From Bradymonadales bacterium (GTDB lineage: Bacteria > Myxococcota_A > Bradymonadia > JAFGEP01), in contig JAFGEP010000152.1 in assembly GCA_016931535.1 (NCBI GenBank), positions 1-64,000 on the forward strand: a DNA stretch of 64,000 bases, given 5' to 3'. Under the pieces are notes generated by a model. That model saw only the letters and a program-made list of their open reading frames with translations, was not told the origin of the DNA and did no database searches. The translations under genes and the position numbers were made by a program. The first letter of the stretch is position 1; each line of letters opens with the position of its first letter. This document shows, piece after piece, positions 25,286-34,501 of the stretch.

Positions 25286-27631
25286 ATGTCCAATGACAAC
25301 ATTGCAACCGATCAGCGCCGGCTCGCCTTCGATCCCCGGATGCCCAAGGTGGGCCAGATGGTGGGCCAGCGATACCGCATCCTGGATATCCTGGGGGAGG
25401 GTGGGTTCGCCGTGGTCTACCGCGCCAACGACGATCGACTCGGAGGTGAGGTGGCCTTCAAGGTGCTCGAACCGGGCAAGAGCGCAGACAGCGACTTCGC
25501 CCAGCGGTTCCACCAGGAGATCAACCTGGTCCGGCAGCTCAAGCATCACAACACCATCAAGATCTGGGACGCCGGCGTCACCGAGAGCGGCTGCCTGTAC
25601 ATGGCCACCGAGCTCATCACAGGCAGCGAGCTCTCCCGGATGATCCCGCCCGGAAACGGCCTGCCCATCGACCGGGTCGTCCGGATCGTCTCCCAGGTCC
25701 TCAAAAGCCTGGCCGAAGCCCATCGGGTTGGCATCGTCCACCGCGATCTCAAACCCAGCAATATCATGGTCTCCCAGCTCGATGGGGAGCCCGACTACGT
25801 CAAGGTGCTGGACTTCGGCATCGCCAAGGCCCTGGCCCCCGGCCTCTCCATGGTGGAGACCCAGACCGGCATCGTGATGTGCACCCCCTCCTACGCCTCC
25901 CCCGAGGTGCTCAGAGGACATGCCATCAGCCCGGCGAGCGACCTCTACTCGCTGGGGCTGATCATGATCGAGATGCTCACCGGTCGCCAGGCGGTCCAGG
26001 GCTCCTCCATGGTGGATATCATGGGCCAGCAGATCTCCCCCGACCCGATCCAGATGCCCGAGGAGATCGCCTCCGAGCCCATCGGCGCCATCATCGCCCG
26101 GGCTACCGCCAAGCGGGTGGACCAGAGGTACCAGAGCGCCGTCGAGATGCTCACCGATCTGGCCAACCTGGCCTTCTCCATCCCCATCACCCCCAGTGGC
26201 GTCAAGACTCCGGTCTTCCCTGTTCTGCCGACCGGCCCGACCGTGCAGGCTCCCGGCCCGACCCTGCCGGCAAGCCTGGCAACTCAAGTACAGCGCAGAA
26301 ATGGACCGCTGCTCTGGATAGCAAGCTTGCTCGGTCTACTGGTCGTGCTTGCGGCCGTCATCGCCATCGTCCTGTTGAGCAAGAAAGAGCCGTCCGAGCC
26401 GGGACACACCCAGGCGGGAGAAGCCGGTCTGGCCCAGGTGGCCGGATCCGCCCAGTCCACCGGCAAGCCGGCCGAGGAGGGGGCCGCTCCGCATGGTGGC
26501 GCCGCGCAGGCCGGGATTCAGACACCGGCTCAGCACACTGGGGTACCGCCCGGTGCGCTCGTCACTACTCAGGGCCAACCATGGGTCCAACCGCCTGCCG
26601 GCTCCCCTTCCCAGGGTGCGATCGGGGACCCACAGGCGGCGCTCGTCCCAGCCGGACAGACCTTGCCCGGCCAGGGCGGTCCATCTCCTGCGCAAGCCGG
26701 TTCTGCGGCGACCCAACAGCCCACCGGTGGGCAAAACCAGGGATTGACCCCTTCCGGCCTCCCGATCCTGGAAGCGACGACCCCTGCCCAGACCACACCG
26801 GAGCAACCGCCAGCGGAGCCGAGCTCCCAACCGGTCGCCAACGCTCCTGGTTTGCAGGGCACCCAGCCATCGGCCATCCCAGGGCAACAGGAGGGACAGG
26901 AAACGGCCGAGTCACCGAGACCACCGACCATCCAGCCCGAGCTCCCCGAGCTGGCGCCCAACCAGGTGCGGGCCTCGGTGCTGTACCGCGTACCGCGAGG
27001 CGACCGGACCCTCCTGATCCTGACCGGATGCGGGGAGGAAAGCGGCTTGTCGGAGGGCAGTGAGGGGGAGATCGAGGGCGGTTCGGCGACAGCGAACATC
27101 ACCCTGATCACCAGCGAGCAGGACTGTGAGGCCGAATCCCAGGTGTCCATGGAAGATCTGGGAACGGTGACCTCGGTCCTGTTCACCCTGCCCGACACAG
27201 AACCGGCAGAGGCGGCCCAACAGGGAGAGCAGACGGAAGGCACGATGACCGTCACCATCGAGGGCAGCCCTCGATCGGTCCGCCTCGTCTGGCGCTACAC
27301 CGAAGGAGAGGATCGAGAGTGGAGCGACTCCGTACGTTGCTCTCGGCCCTGTGAGCTGGAGCTGCCGGACGGCAATGGGCCGATCGAGATCCGGGCCCGC
27401 AAGTCGGATCACTGCTCCGAGTCGATCACCATCGATCCCGCCGCCAACCAGACCAGCTACACCATCGACCTGCAGCCCGGCTGCACCTCGTCGACGCGCG
27501 GATTGATGTGCACCAACACCTGCCAGTGGGCCTTCGACGGAGAGTGTGACGACGGCGGGCCCCGCTCGTTGTACAACCTCTGCCCCCTGGGCACCGATTG
27601 CTACGACTGCGGGCCGCGCGAGATCCGATGA
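25286..27631 (+). CDS. Transmembrane Ser/Thr protein kinase with Cys-rich extracytoplasmic domain
   Basis: A 781-residue Hanks-type kinase. The cytoplasmic domain (about 30-300) has all catalytic elements: glycine loop GEGGFAVVY, VAFKVL lysine, HRDLKPSN, DFG, and SPE in place of APE. One transmembrane helix follows (about 337-358). A Pro/Gln/Ala/Gly-rich linker of about 200 residues leads to a C-terminal extracytoplasmic part with beta-like segments. It ends in a cysteine module carrying CTNTC, GECDDGG, GTDC and DCGPR. That module occurs in other bacterial and eukaryotic surface proteins, where it is presumed disulfide-bonded. Sensing through the outer domain and phosphorylation inside is inferred. 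The ATG at 25286 starts the conserved region; longer in-frame readings begin in the promoter. Confidence 0.9.
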   Translation: MSNDNIATDQRRLAFDPRMPKVGQMVGQRYRILDILGEGGFAVVYRANDDRLGGEVAFKVLEPGKSADSDFAQRFHQEINLVRQLKHHNTIKIWDAGVTESGCLYMATELITGSELSRMIPPGNGLPIDRVVRIVSQVLKSLAEAHRVGIVHRDLKPSNIMVSQLDGEPDYVKVLDFGIAKALAPGLSMVETQTGIVMCTPSYASPEVLRGHAISPASDLYSLGLIMIEMLTGRQAVQGSSMVDIMGQQISPDPIQMPEEIASEPIGAIIARATAKRVDQRYQSAVEMLTDLANLAFSIPITPSGVKTPVFPVLPTGPTVQAPGPTLPASLATQVQRRNGPLLWIASLLGLLVVLAAVIAIVLLSKKEPSEPGHTQAGEAGLAQVAGSAQSTGKPAEEGAAPHGGAAQAGIQTPAQHTGVPPGALVTTQGQPWVQPPAGSPSQGAIGDPQAALVPAGQTLPGQGGPSPAQAGSAATQQPTGGQNQGLTPSGLPILEATTPAQTTPEQPPAEPSSQPVANAPGLQGTQPSAIPGQQEGQETAESPRPPTIQPELPELAPNQVRASVLYRVPRGDRTLLILTGCGEESGLSEGSEGEIEGGSATANITLITSEQDCEAESQVSMEDLGTVTSVLFTLPDTEPAEAAQQGEQTEGTMTVTIEGSPRSVRLVWRYTEGEDREWSDSVRCSRPCELELPDGNGPIEIRARKSDHCSESITIDPAANQTSYTIDLQPGCTSSTRGLMCTNTCQWAFDGECDDGGPRSLYNLCPLGTDCYDCGPREIR

Positions 27632-27656
27632 GGGGCAGATGGCTGTCGATGGCCGA

Positions 27657-27686
27657 GGGTTGAGCCCTGCCGGCGGCCCGTTTTTT
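27657..27686 (+). terminator. Candidate terminator between convergent genes
   Basis: A GC-rich segment with GCCGGC is followed by GGCCCG and six T residues (27681-27686), just after the kinase gene and before the 3' end of the TonB receptor gene. The stem is weak and partly wobble-paired. Confidence 0.35.
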
Positions 27687-27688
27687 GG

Positions 27689-29905
27689 CTAGAAACTGTC
27701 CTCCCAGCCGTCCATCTCCATCCGGGCGCCCAACAGGAAGGAGAAGCGCGGAGACATCAGGCCGTTGGTCTCCTCGTACTCGGCGTCGGTCAGGTTGCGG
27801 ATGTCGAAAAAGAACGAGAGCGGGCCGTGCCGAGCGCCGGCGTGCAGGTTGGCCACCAGGTAGCCGTCCAGCTCCTTGCGATTTTCGGGAGCCCGAGGGT
27901 TGGCGTACCAGCGGGAGCTGATGGCCCTGAGGTCGAAGGCGCCCGAGAGCAGCCAGGAGCCAAGCGTGGCTTCGGCTGTGACCAGGCAGCTGAAGAGATG
28001 AGCGGGCACGTAGATGATCGGTTCGCCGGTGGCGAAGTCCTCGGTCCAGGTGTAGGAGTAGCCCAGGCGGGAGGAGATCGGGCCGGTTTGGGGCAGGTGA
28101 AGCGCGGCTTCCAGGCCCAGTGTCCGGTACCCATCGCTGTTGATGTAGCGTTCGGTGTTGTCCGGCTGAAGCTCGAAGGTGATCTGGTTTTCCGCCTCGA
28201 CCCAGAAGCCGGTCAACCGGGCTGACAGGTCGAAGGGCAATCGCTGCTCGATGCCGCCGTCCACCGACCAGAGGGTCTCGGGCTCCAGCTCCTGGTTCCC
28301 CTCGGTGTAGTAGGGCGGAATCCGCAACCAGGGCGGGGAGTACAGCTCCATCAGGCTGGGGGATCGAAAGGCACGTCCCCCTGCCGCGCGGAAAATGGTG
28401 CCGTCGATCGGCTCGTAGGAGAGGCCTCCCTTGGGAGAGAGGGCCAGACCGAAGGTCGAATGGCGATCCAGGCGGGTGCCCCCGATGATGCGCAGGCGGT
28501 TGTCGGCCAGGTCGAACTCCAGCTGCCCGTAGCCGGCGCTGATGGATGCCGAAGAGGTCATCCCCTCGATGAGGTGTCTGTCGTCGAGGTCGGTGTTTTC
28601 CCAGCCTCCCTCATCCCAGACCTGGTCGAGACCCAGCACCAGGGCTCCCCAGGAGGTGAATCTCCAGCGTCCGGAACCCTCCACTCTCCACTGGCGGGCG
28701 TCGTAGGTCCCTCGGTAGAGCTCCAGGCTGGGGACGTTGCCTTCCAGCGGGATGGGAATGGTAAAAAACGTGGACCACTGGTTCATGATGCCGGCCGCCA
28801 GCTGGAGCGACAGGTCGGGATGGGCTCGGTAGGCGAGGGCCAGCCGAGCGAACTGGTTGTCCTTCTCGCTGCGCCCCTCGTTGCGGAGGTAAAAATCCAA
28901 CCCTTCCAATCCGCGCAGATCGACGTACTGGTTGAAGCCGGTATCGGAGTAGAACAGCCCGCCGGTCAGGACCGCCGAGAGCGGCTCACCTCGCCAGGCG
29001 TCCAGGCGAAAGAGAGCGCGGTGGTGCAGGTAATCCAGGTTCTGTTCTCCTTCGGCGGCCAGGTAGTTCTCGCTGGTCTGGTAGTCGTAGGAACTGGAAA
29101 GCTCCAGGGAGCTCAGCGCTCCGGCGGCGGAAGCCGACAGCCGGGCGCTCTCGTCGGGCCCGACCGAGGCGGTCAAGGTGGCGCCGGGGTCCTGGTCCCC
29201 CGGCTTGGTCAGGACATTGATAACCCCGCCCATGGCGTAGGATCCCCACAACGCCGAGTAAGGGCCACGGATGATCTCGATGCGCTGGACCCGCTCGGTG
29301 GGCAACAGGTTGAGGTTGGCGGCGCCACTGAGGGCGTCGTTGAGGGGAAGCCCGTCCAGCAGCACCAGCACCCGGTCGATGCCGCTCACACCCCGGATCT
29401 GCAAGACATGGGGGAAGATGTTGGAGGGACCTTGTGGCCGGCGCACCGCCACGGCTGCCGCGTTGCGGACCAGGTCGTCGGCGTTTGCGGGGCGGATCGC
29501 TTCCACCTCGTCGTCCTCGATCACGCTGACCGTCTCGGGAACATTGCCCGCCGAGGTATCCAGCCGCGAAGAGGTCAGCAGGAACTCGTAGGGCTCGTCG
29601 GGGGGCACCTGGTCGTCAGCTACGATGTCATCGAATGGGTCGGACTGCCGCTGTTCCTCCCACTCGGCCGGCTCCGCCTCCTCCGCCGGGACCTGCTCCA
29701 CCCACTCAGGGGGCTCCGCCTGCTCTGCCGCCTCCGGATCGTCCTCCAAACCTGGCTGTACGCCTGCCGGATCAAAAAGAGGCTCCGCTTCACTCTGTGC
29801 GCGGGCTGAAGAGAACGCGCCCAGGGTGACCAGGGTCGCCAAGACCAGGCAGAAAGGCCGGCAGGCCAAGCTTGCGGAAGAGTGGTGCATTGGACCGGCG
29901 GTCAC
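27689..29905 (-). CDS. TonB-dependent outer-membrane receptor
   Basis: A 738-residue precursor. The signal peptide ends near SSARAQ. An acidic, Pro-rich stretch of about 70 residues follows. The plug domain (about 110-235) has VPETVSVIEDDEVEAIRP, QIRGVSGIDRVLVLLDG and GPYSALWGSYAMGGVINV, all classic TonB-receptor plug segments. The remainder is a 22-strand-type beta barrel with many aromatic residues, ending in a terminal Phe. It resembles BtuB and colicin I receptor-like proteins; the ligand is not evident. The GTG start at 29905 overlaps the stop codon of the upstream lipoprotein gene (GTGA), indicating coupling; an ATG at 29890 is the alternative. Confidence 0.9.
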   Translation of the reverse strand: MTAGPMHHSSASLACRPFCLVLATLVTLGAFSSARAQSEAEPLFDPAGVQPGLEDDPEAAEQAEPPEWVEQVPAEEAEPAEWEEQRQSDPFDDIVADDQVPPDEPYEFLLTSSRLDTSAGNVPETVSVIEDDEVEAIRPANADDLVRNAAAVAVRRPQGPSNIFPHVLQIRGVSGIDRVLVLLDGLPLNDALSGAANLNLLPTERVQRIEIIRGPYSALWGSYAMGGVINVLTKPGDQDPGATLTASVGPDESARLSASAAGALSSLELSSSYDYQTSENYLAAEGEQNLDYLHHRALFRLDAWRGEPLSAVLTGGLFYSDTGFNQYVDLRGLEGLDFYLRNEGRSEKDNQFARLALAYRAHPDLSLQLAAGIMNQWSTFFTIPIPLEGNVPSLELYRGTYDARQWRVEGSGRWRFTSWGALVLGLDQVWDEGGWENTDLDDRHLIEGMTSSASISAGYGQLEFDLADNRLRIIGGTRLDRHSTFGLALSPKGGLSYEPIDGTIFRAAGGRAFRSPSLMELYSPPWLRIPPYYTEGNQELEPETLWSVDGGIEQRLPFDLSARLTGFWVEAENQITFELQPDNTERYINSDGYRTLGLEAALHLPQTGPISSRLGYSYTWTEDFATGEPIIYVPAHLFSCLVTAEATLGSWLLSGAFDLRAISSRWYANPRAPENRKELDGYLVANLHAGARHGPLSFFFDIRNLTDAEYEETNGLMSPRFSFLLGARMEMDGWEDSF

Positions 29906-30483
29906 TGTTGTTCGTAGGGCTCGAGATCGAGCACCAGGCCGGTCACGTCAGCGGAGAGATCGAGCTGGTCCTTGGGTATACACGCCCAGAAATCTTCTGC
30001 TGCCGGCAGGGGAGGGAATCGGCCATCGGCGTCCAACAGGATGACCAGGCACCAGTCGGCATCGAGCGGCACCCCGCGAACCTCGAAATCCACGGGGAAG
30101 CGGATGGGGGTGATCTCTTCGAAGCAGGGGGGCATGCCGGGGAGCCCGATCTCGACCATCCAGATGATCCACAGGCGGGCCGAACCGGGCACCTCGCCGC
30201 CAAAGGAGATGGTGCCGGACACGGTCACCCCCTCCTCGGCGCCGCAGGAGGCCAGGGCGATATCGGCATCGGATTCCTGATCGGCCAACTGGTCGGCTAA
30301 CTCTTCGGTATCGGTACCGACCTCCGAGGGAACATCGGTGGTGGTGTCCCCGGCCGCGGTATCGGCAGGTGCGTCCCCCTGGTAGGTTTCGTGGGTCGAT
30401 TCGCAGCCCGTGATGAAGAGGAGCGAGGCCGCCAGGGCCAGGATGGCAACAGGAAAGTCTGACCAGATGGGGGAAAGTCGCAT
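29902..30483 (-). CDS. Lipoprotein upstream of the TonB receptor
   Basis: A 193-residue putative lipoprotein. The lipobox is LFITGC (Cys at about residue 27). It is followed by an Asp/Thr/Glu-rich linker of about 50 residues and a domain of about 115 residues. The domain contains VSGTISFGGEVPGSARLWI, the pattern of a beta-sandwich surface domain, plus three cysteines. The ATG at 30483 has AGGAG 9 nt upstream and is preferred over 30510. Overlap with the receptor gene suggests that the lipoprotein is an accessory surface component of the same uptake system, an inference from coupling alone. Confidence 0.75.
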   Translation of the reverse strand: MRLSPIWSDFPVAILALAASLLFITGCESTHETYQGDAPADTAAGDTTTDVPSEVGTDTEELADQLADQESDADIALASCGAEEGVTVSGTISFGGEVPGSARLWIIWMVEIGLPGMPPCFEEITPIRFPVDFEVRGVPLDADWCLVILLDADGRFPPLPAAEDFWACIPKDQLDLSADVTGLVLDLEPYEQQ

Positions 30484-30593
30484 GGCATCTGCTCCTGAGG
30501 TCGGCGTCAATACCCTGAAGACAGGTCGGGCGCAGTGTGAAGGTACATTACCTGAAGCGGGCGACTAGATCCAAGCGAAGAAGATGAAGCCGT

Positions 30594-32102
30594 TCAGATC
30601 GAGAAGACGTGGATGGCCTGCCCGCGTCCCTTCACCTGGTGATCTCCCCGATCCACGGCCTGACTCTTCAGATCGTCGGACAGCTGGTCCCAGGTGGTGC
30701 TGCTCACCAGGATCTCGGTCTTGAGATCCTTGTTGAGCGCCTCGAGGCGGGCGGCGATGTTGACGGTGTCACCGGTCACCGCGTACTTCATGCGGCTGGG
30801 GCTGCCGAGGTTGCCCGCCACCACGGTGCCGGTGTGGATGCCGATGCGGGTGCGCAATATGGGGATCCCTTTTTGCTTCCAGAGCTGGGAGAGGCCGGTG
30901 CTGTCCCACTCGCGGTTGAGCTCCGCCAGCCGTTGTCGCATCTCCACGGCGCACCGGATGGCGGCCGCGGGGTGATCGGGTAGCTTGTTGGGGGCGCCGA
31001 ACACGGCCAGGATGGCATCGCCCAGGTACTCGATGACGCAGCCACGGTGGTGGTCGATGATATCGTTCATGGCGCTCAGGTAGGCGTTGATCATCTCCAC
31101 CACCTGGGTGGGGGAGAGCTGCTCGGCGATGGTGGAGTAGCGCTCGATGTCGCTCAGAAGCACGGTGACCTCGCGCTCCTCCCCGCCCAGCTCGATGGCG
31201 CCCGGGGTATCGAGCAGGGTGCTGACGACCTCCCGGCTGACGTAGCGGCCGAAGGTGTCGCGGATGAAGTCGCGTTCTTCCAGCCCGTGGGCCATGTAGT
31301 TGAAGTTCTCTCCCAGCAGGCCGAACTCGTCCTTGCGCTCTACATCGACGCGGGCCTTGAGGTTGCCACGTGCCACCTCGTTGGATGCGCCCATGACCGT
31401 GGCCAGGGGCCTGCGCAGACTCCGGCCCACGAACAAGCCGAGCACAGCGAGAAGGATGGCGGCCAGGCCGAACACCGTGCCCGAGAACAGCCCGACCCTC
31501 CGCTTGATCTGGTCCACACGGGTGGCATCCACGTCGAGGCCCACCAGCCCCACATGGCGTCCGTCGGAGGTGACCAGGGGTGCATAACCCGACAGGGAAA
31601 GGCCCCATTCGTCGCGGAACGGTTCCTGCTCGACCGCCGGCTCGGCGAGACCCTGGATCATGACCGGCAAGCTGGAGGCATCGTACGGGTCGCCGGGAGT
31701 GGTCTGATCCTGGCTGTCCCGGGGGGTGTAGTCAACGGCAAAGCGCAGTTGGTTGGGAGTGTCGGTACTCAGCAGGACGTACATCGAGGTGATGCCAGGG
31801 TAGCGCGAGCAAATGGACTCAAACTGCTCCATGACGCGCTGATATTCCGGCAACGAGGTGTCCTCGGGGCTGTCGATCTGGCTGATCTGGTCGGCGTCCA
31901 GGGTGACCGCCAGGGTAATGGCCGTGGCCAGCAGTCGATTGCGCAGCCCATCCAGCTCGGACTCCAGGCCCACCCGGTAGAAGACCCCGCTCAAGATGGC
32001 CAGCACCGCCAGCACCGCCAGGCTATAGGCGGCACTGATGCGGACGTGGAACCGGTTCCACGGTGACAGCTCATGGATGGTTTTTTGTCTGGCTTTGGGC
32101 AC
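30594..32102 (-). CDS. Membrane adenylate/guanylate cyclase with extracytoplasmic sensor
   Basis: A 502-residue class III cyclase. The first transmembrane helix is at about residues 25-47, then an extracytoplasmic sensor domain of about 160 residues similar in layout to dCache domains, and a second helix (about 215-235). A HAMP domain contains ATVMGASNEVARGNLKARVD. The cyclase catalytic domain (about 325-500) has VTVLLSDIERYSTIAEQL with the first metal-binding Asp, YLGDAILAVFGAP with the second, and a GIHTGTVVAGNLGS segment. It presumably makes cAMP; cGMP cannot be excluded. GTG at 32102 is chosen because AGGAGG ends 6 nt upstream. The downstream lipoprotein gene begins after 110 bp. Confidence 0.88.
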   Translation of the reverse strand: MPKARQKTIHELSPWNRFHVRISAAYSLAVLAVLAILSGVFYRVGLESELDGLRNRLLATAITLAVTLDADQISQIDSPEDTSLPEYQRVMEQFESICSRYPGITSMYVLLSTDTPNQLRFAVDYTPRDSQDQTTPGDPYDASSLPVMIQGLAEPAVEQEPFRDEWGLSLSGYAPLVTSDGRHVGLVGLDVDATRVDQIKRRVGLFSGTVFGLAAILLAVLGLFVGRSLRRPLATVMGASNEVARGNLKARVDVERKDEFGLLGENFNYMAHGLEERDFIRDTFGRYVSREVVSTLLDTPGAIELGGEEREVTVLLSDIERYSTIAEQLSPTQVVEMINAYLSAMNDIIDHHRGCVIEYLGDAILAVFGAPNKLPDHPAAAIRCAVEMRQRLAELNREWDSTGLSQLWKQKGIPILRTRIGIHTGTVVAGNLGSPSRMKYAVTGDTVNIAARLEALNKDLKTEILVSSTTWDQLSDDLKSQAVDRGDHQVKGRGQAIHVFSI

Positions 32103-32499
32103 TACCAACCTCCTGAGGCCTTCCCCCCAGCTTGTGCCGATCTCGGGGCCGTCCGCACCCATGAACCCGGGAGTGGAAGGGACAAATCTTGGACAGGATA
32201 TCCTCCAGAGCGAGTAGAAGGAAGGCAGTTTGTGGTCGAACTTGGGAAAAAACGCTCGGTCCAGCCAGGTGATCTCGAACAATCGGCCGACATTCTCTGT
32301 GGCCTCGGCTGACAGATCGGGCTTGACGAGATCAAGGTATTCGATCAGTGGGTATTTGGCTGTCGAGAGTGGTCACTGTATCCTGGAGCCTGGAAATGCT
32401 GATTCTGCGCGGTCCACCCATCGAGTGTCCAAGCTGATTTCGGGTTGTGTCTTCACCGGGGGACAACACTCTCCCAACCAGAAGCTCAAGGAGGCCTCC
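32103..32499. other. 397-bp divergent intergenic region
   Basis: It separates the cyclase gene (minus) from the outer-membrane-type gene (plus). The plus strand carries TTGGCT (32356-32361), a 17-bp spacer and TATCCT (32379-32384), a moderate promoter for the downstream gene. No good minus-strand promoter was recognised. Open frames reaching into this gap from both genes lack ribosome-binding sites. Confidence 0.4.
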
Positions 32500-34098
32500 A
32501 TGGTGAGCCGGTCGCGTTTGGTTTGTTGGATCCCGGCGTTGATGGTGGGGCTCGGATTGGCTGGCGCTGGACCATCGGTCGTGGCGCAGGCCGAAGCGGA
32601 CACAGAAGCTGGCCCGCTTGTCGACCTGTTCAGCTGGGACGCGCCCCCCGTGGAAGAGCAGCTCGCCGCGGACTCCACATCGGTGCCTGAGGGCATGGGG
32701 GCGCTTTTCGTGCCCACCCTGTCCGAACCCGCCAGCGAGCCGAAGGTCCTGGTTTTTCGAGGGAACGCGCGGGTCGCAAGCGGACCGACCGGGCAGCGTC
32801 TGGTCATCCCCCCAGGAGACTATGTCGTGCGGGTGGGCAGCGGCGCCCTGTCTCAAATGGCGGCGATCGAGGTGGCGGTCCCGCCTGACGAGACGGTCGT
32901 CGTTCCGGTCGAGTGGGCGGGGCTGGTGCTCGAGGTAGTGGATGAGGACAACATCCCTCATCGAGGTAGCTACGAGTTGATTCGCGCTGCGGATCGGGAG
33001 CTGTACGGGCTCGGCTTCGGTGCCGACACCCTCCAGGGAGAGCAGATGCGGACCTGGCTGTTGCCGCCCGGACTCTACCGGATCGTTCGACCGGGCTCGT
33101 CCTATCGAGCCAGGACCGACTTCGCCACGGTCTATCTGCTGCCTGGCGGCCTCGTCCACTACAAGCTGGTGCTGAATCCCGAAACCGGGGAGCTCCGGGG
33201 AGCGGGAGTCGTGGCAGCCGACGAGTTTGCCAGCCCCGTGGGCCTGACCGCCTGGACACACCAGATCCTGCTGGGCCTTAACGCCGGCTTTTCGCAAACC
33301 CACAACCTGGTCGGACAGGACGACCAGCTCATCGTGACGGGTGAGCTATTTGCGGACAGCCTGGTCGGGTTCGACGACGGGACCAACTTCTTTGTCGCCA
33401 TCCTGGAGGTGGAGGAAGGGGTGGAGGGCGAGCCGGTTCCCTCCCAGGTCTCCCAGGACCGCATCCGCCTGGAGCTCTTGTACAGCCACTTTTTACATGA
33501 CCTGTTCGGTCCGTATGTGCGCTTTCAAGCTCTGGGAGCCGTCTTTCCCATCGAATCCAGCGCGGAAAACGATCTGACCTTGCGGAGGCGATTGCTGGAC
33601 GGGGCGATGGTGGATGAGGTGGTAGCTGCCGATGAATTCTACCGCACCGGGGGACCCCTCCCCTCGGTCGCCCTGCGCGAAGGGATCGGAGCCAACCTGC
33701 GCTTGCTCAACACGACCTGGGCCACCACCCACCTGAGGGTGGGTGTCGGGTTCCGCCAGTCGTTTTTCAACGACTTCTTCACGGTGGAAGACGATCCGGA
33801 CACCGTGGAGCTGGAGTTGACCGAGGTGGGGGATTTCACCCGGGCAGGGCTGGAAGGGATGCTGTCGGGGGACCTGCGGCTGACCGGTTTTTTGACCTAT
33901 ACCACCGAACTCGAGGTATTCACGGACTTCGAGGCGTTCGACGCCCCTGACCTGTACTGGAGCAATACGCTGAGCTTGCGGTTGGCGTCGTTCGTCGCCT
34001 TGGATTATACCCTCGACCTGTTGCTCGAGCGGGAGATCACTGACGACCTGCAGCTCAGTCAGGATGTGCTCTTGCGGTTCTCCTGGGAGCTTTTGTGA
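32500..34098 (+). CDS. Secreted protein with putative outer-membrane beta-barrel, family unknown
   Basis: A 532-residue precursor with a signal peptide ending near SVVAQA. An N-terminal half of about 220 residues has two beta-rich segments with IPPGDYVVRVGSG and LPPGLYRIVRPGSS, the pattern of small carboxypeptidase-regulatory or PEGA-like sandwiches. The C-terminal half (about 240-532) alternates hydrophobic and polar residues in long strands with many Tyr and Phe. It ends in DVLLRFSWELL, like barrels of the DUF481 kind that face the outer membrane. Both readings are from pattern only. The start at 32500 is fixed by AAGGAGG at 32488-32494. It may be monocistronic. Confidence 0.7.
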   Translation: MVSRSRLVCWIPALMVGLGLAGAGPSVVAQAEADTEAGPLVDLFSWDAPPVEEQLAADSTSVPEGMGALFVPTLSEPASEPKVLVFRGNARVASGPTGQRLVIPPGDYVVRVGSGALSQMAAIEVAVPPDETVVVPVEWAGLVLEVVDEDNIPHRGSYELIRAADRELYGLGFGADTLQGEQMRTWLLPPGLYRIVRPGSSYRARTDFATVYLLPGGLVHYKLVLNPETGELRGAGVVAADEFASPVGLTAWTHQILLGLNAGFSQTHNLVGQDDQLIVTGELFADSLVGFDDGTNFFVAILEVEEGVEGEPVPSQVSQDRIRLELLYSHFLHDLFGPYVRFQALGAVFPIESSAENDLTLRRRLLDGAMVDEVVAADEFYRTGGPLPSVALREGIGANLRLLNTTWATTHLRVGVGFRQSFFNDFFTVEDDPDTVELELTEVGDFTRAGLEGMLSGDLRLTGFLTYTTELEVFTDFEAFDAPDLYWSNTLSLRLASFVALDYTLDLLLEREITDDLQLSQDVLLRFSWELL

Positions 34099-34501
34099 GC
34101 CCTTTCTTCTCCTGGGCGCCAATTCGCGTGACCTGTGGTCCGATCAGGATGCCCGGGTATCACCTCCCCCGTCGCCCCGACTCTTGTTCACATCTCTGGT
34201 TACGACAACCGATATGGGGGAATCCTTCCGGAAAAAACCTGGTGTTGGGTGTCGCCCCTCCGGGGCTTGGTTTGCACAGATGCCATACACCCCGGGCTTT
34301 TGTCCGGGGTAACTGAGGAGAATCGGAAGGCAAGCCCCGGAGGGGCGACAGGAGACCACAGCATTGCACTTGTAGCCAAGGTCCCCCACATCCTCTCCTG
34401 ACCGGAAAATGGCTTGAAAGATCCTGGAGCCGATCAGGCATTCCATGGTCCAGCGCTGCTGCTTGCGGCACCCCGCTCGACAGCGGCGACAGATCGGTCG
34501 A
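34099..34501. other. 403-bp intergenic region holding a REP-like element
   Basis: Between the outer-membrane-type gene and the 3' end of the GH44 gene. Its centre is the inverted-repeat element at 34251-34349. Outside that element there is no open frame with a start and ribosome-binding site. Confidence 0.5.
34251..34349. repeat. 99-bp element with perfect 18-bp inverted ends (REP or MITE-like)
   Basis: GTCGCCCCTCCGGGGCTT (34251-34268) and its exact reverse complement (34332-34349) bound the element. Inside is a second inverted repeat, ACCCCGG and CCGGGGT around GCTTTTGT. The whole can fold into a long double hairpin. Elements with this GCCCCTCCGGGGC end are known to me as dispersed repeats in many environmental bacterial genomes. 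No transposase lies in the window. Confidence 0.8.

Noticed and set aside
28460..29809. A 449-codon plus-strand frame opposite the TonB receptor
   Set aside because: The minus-strand receptor has plug and barrel signatures; this frame has none.
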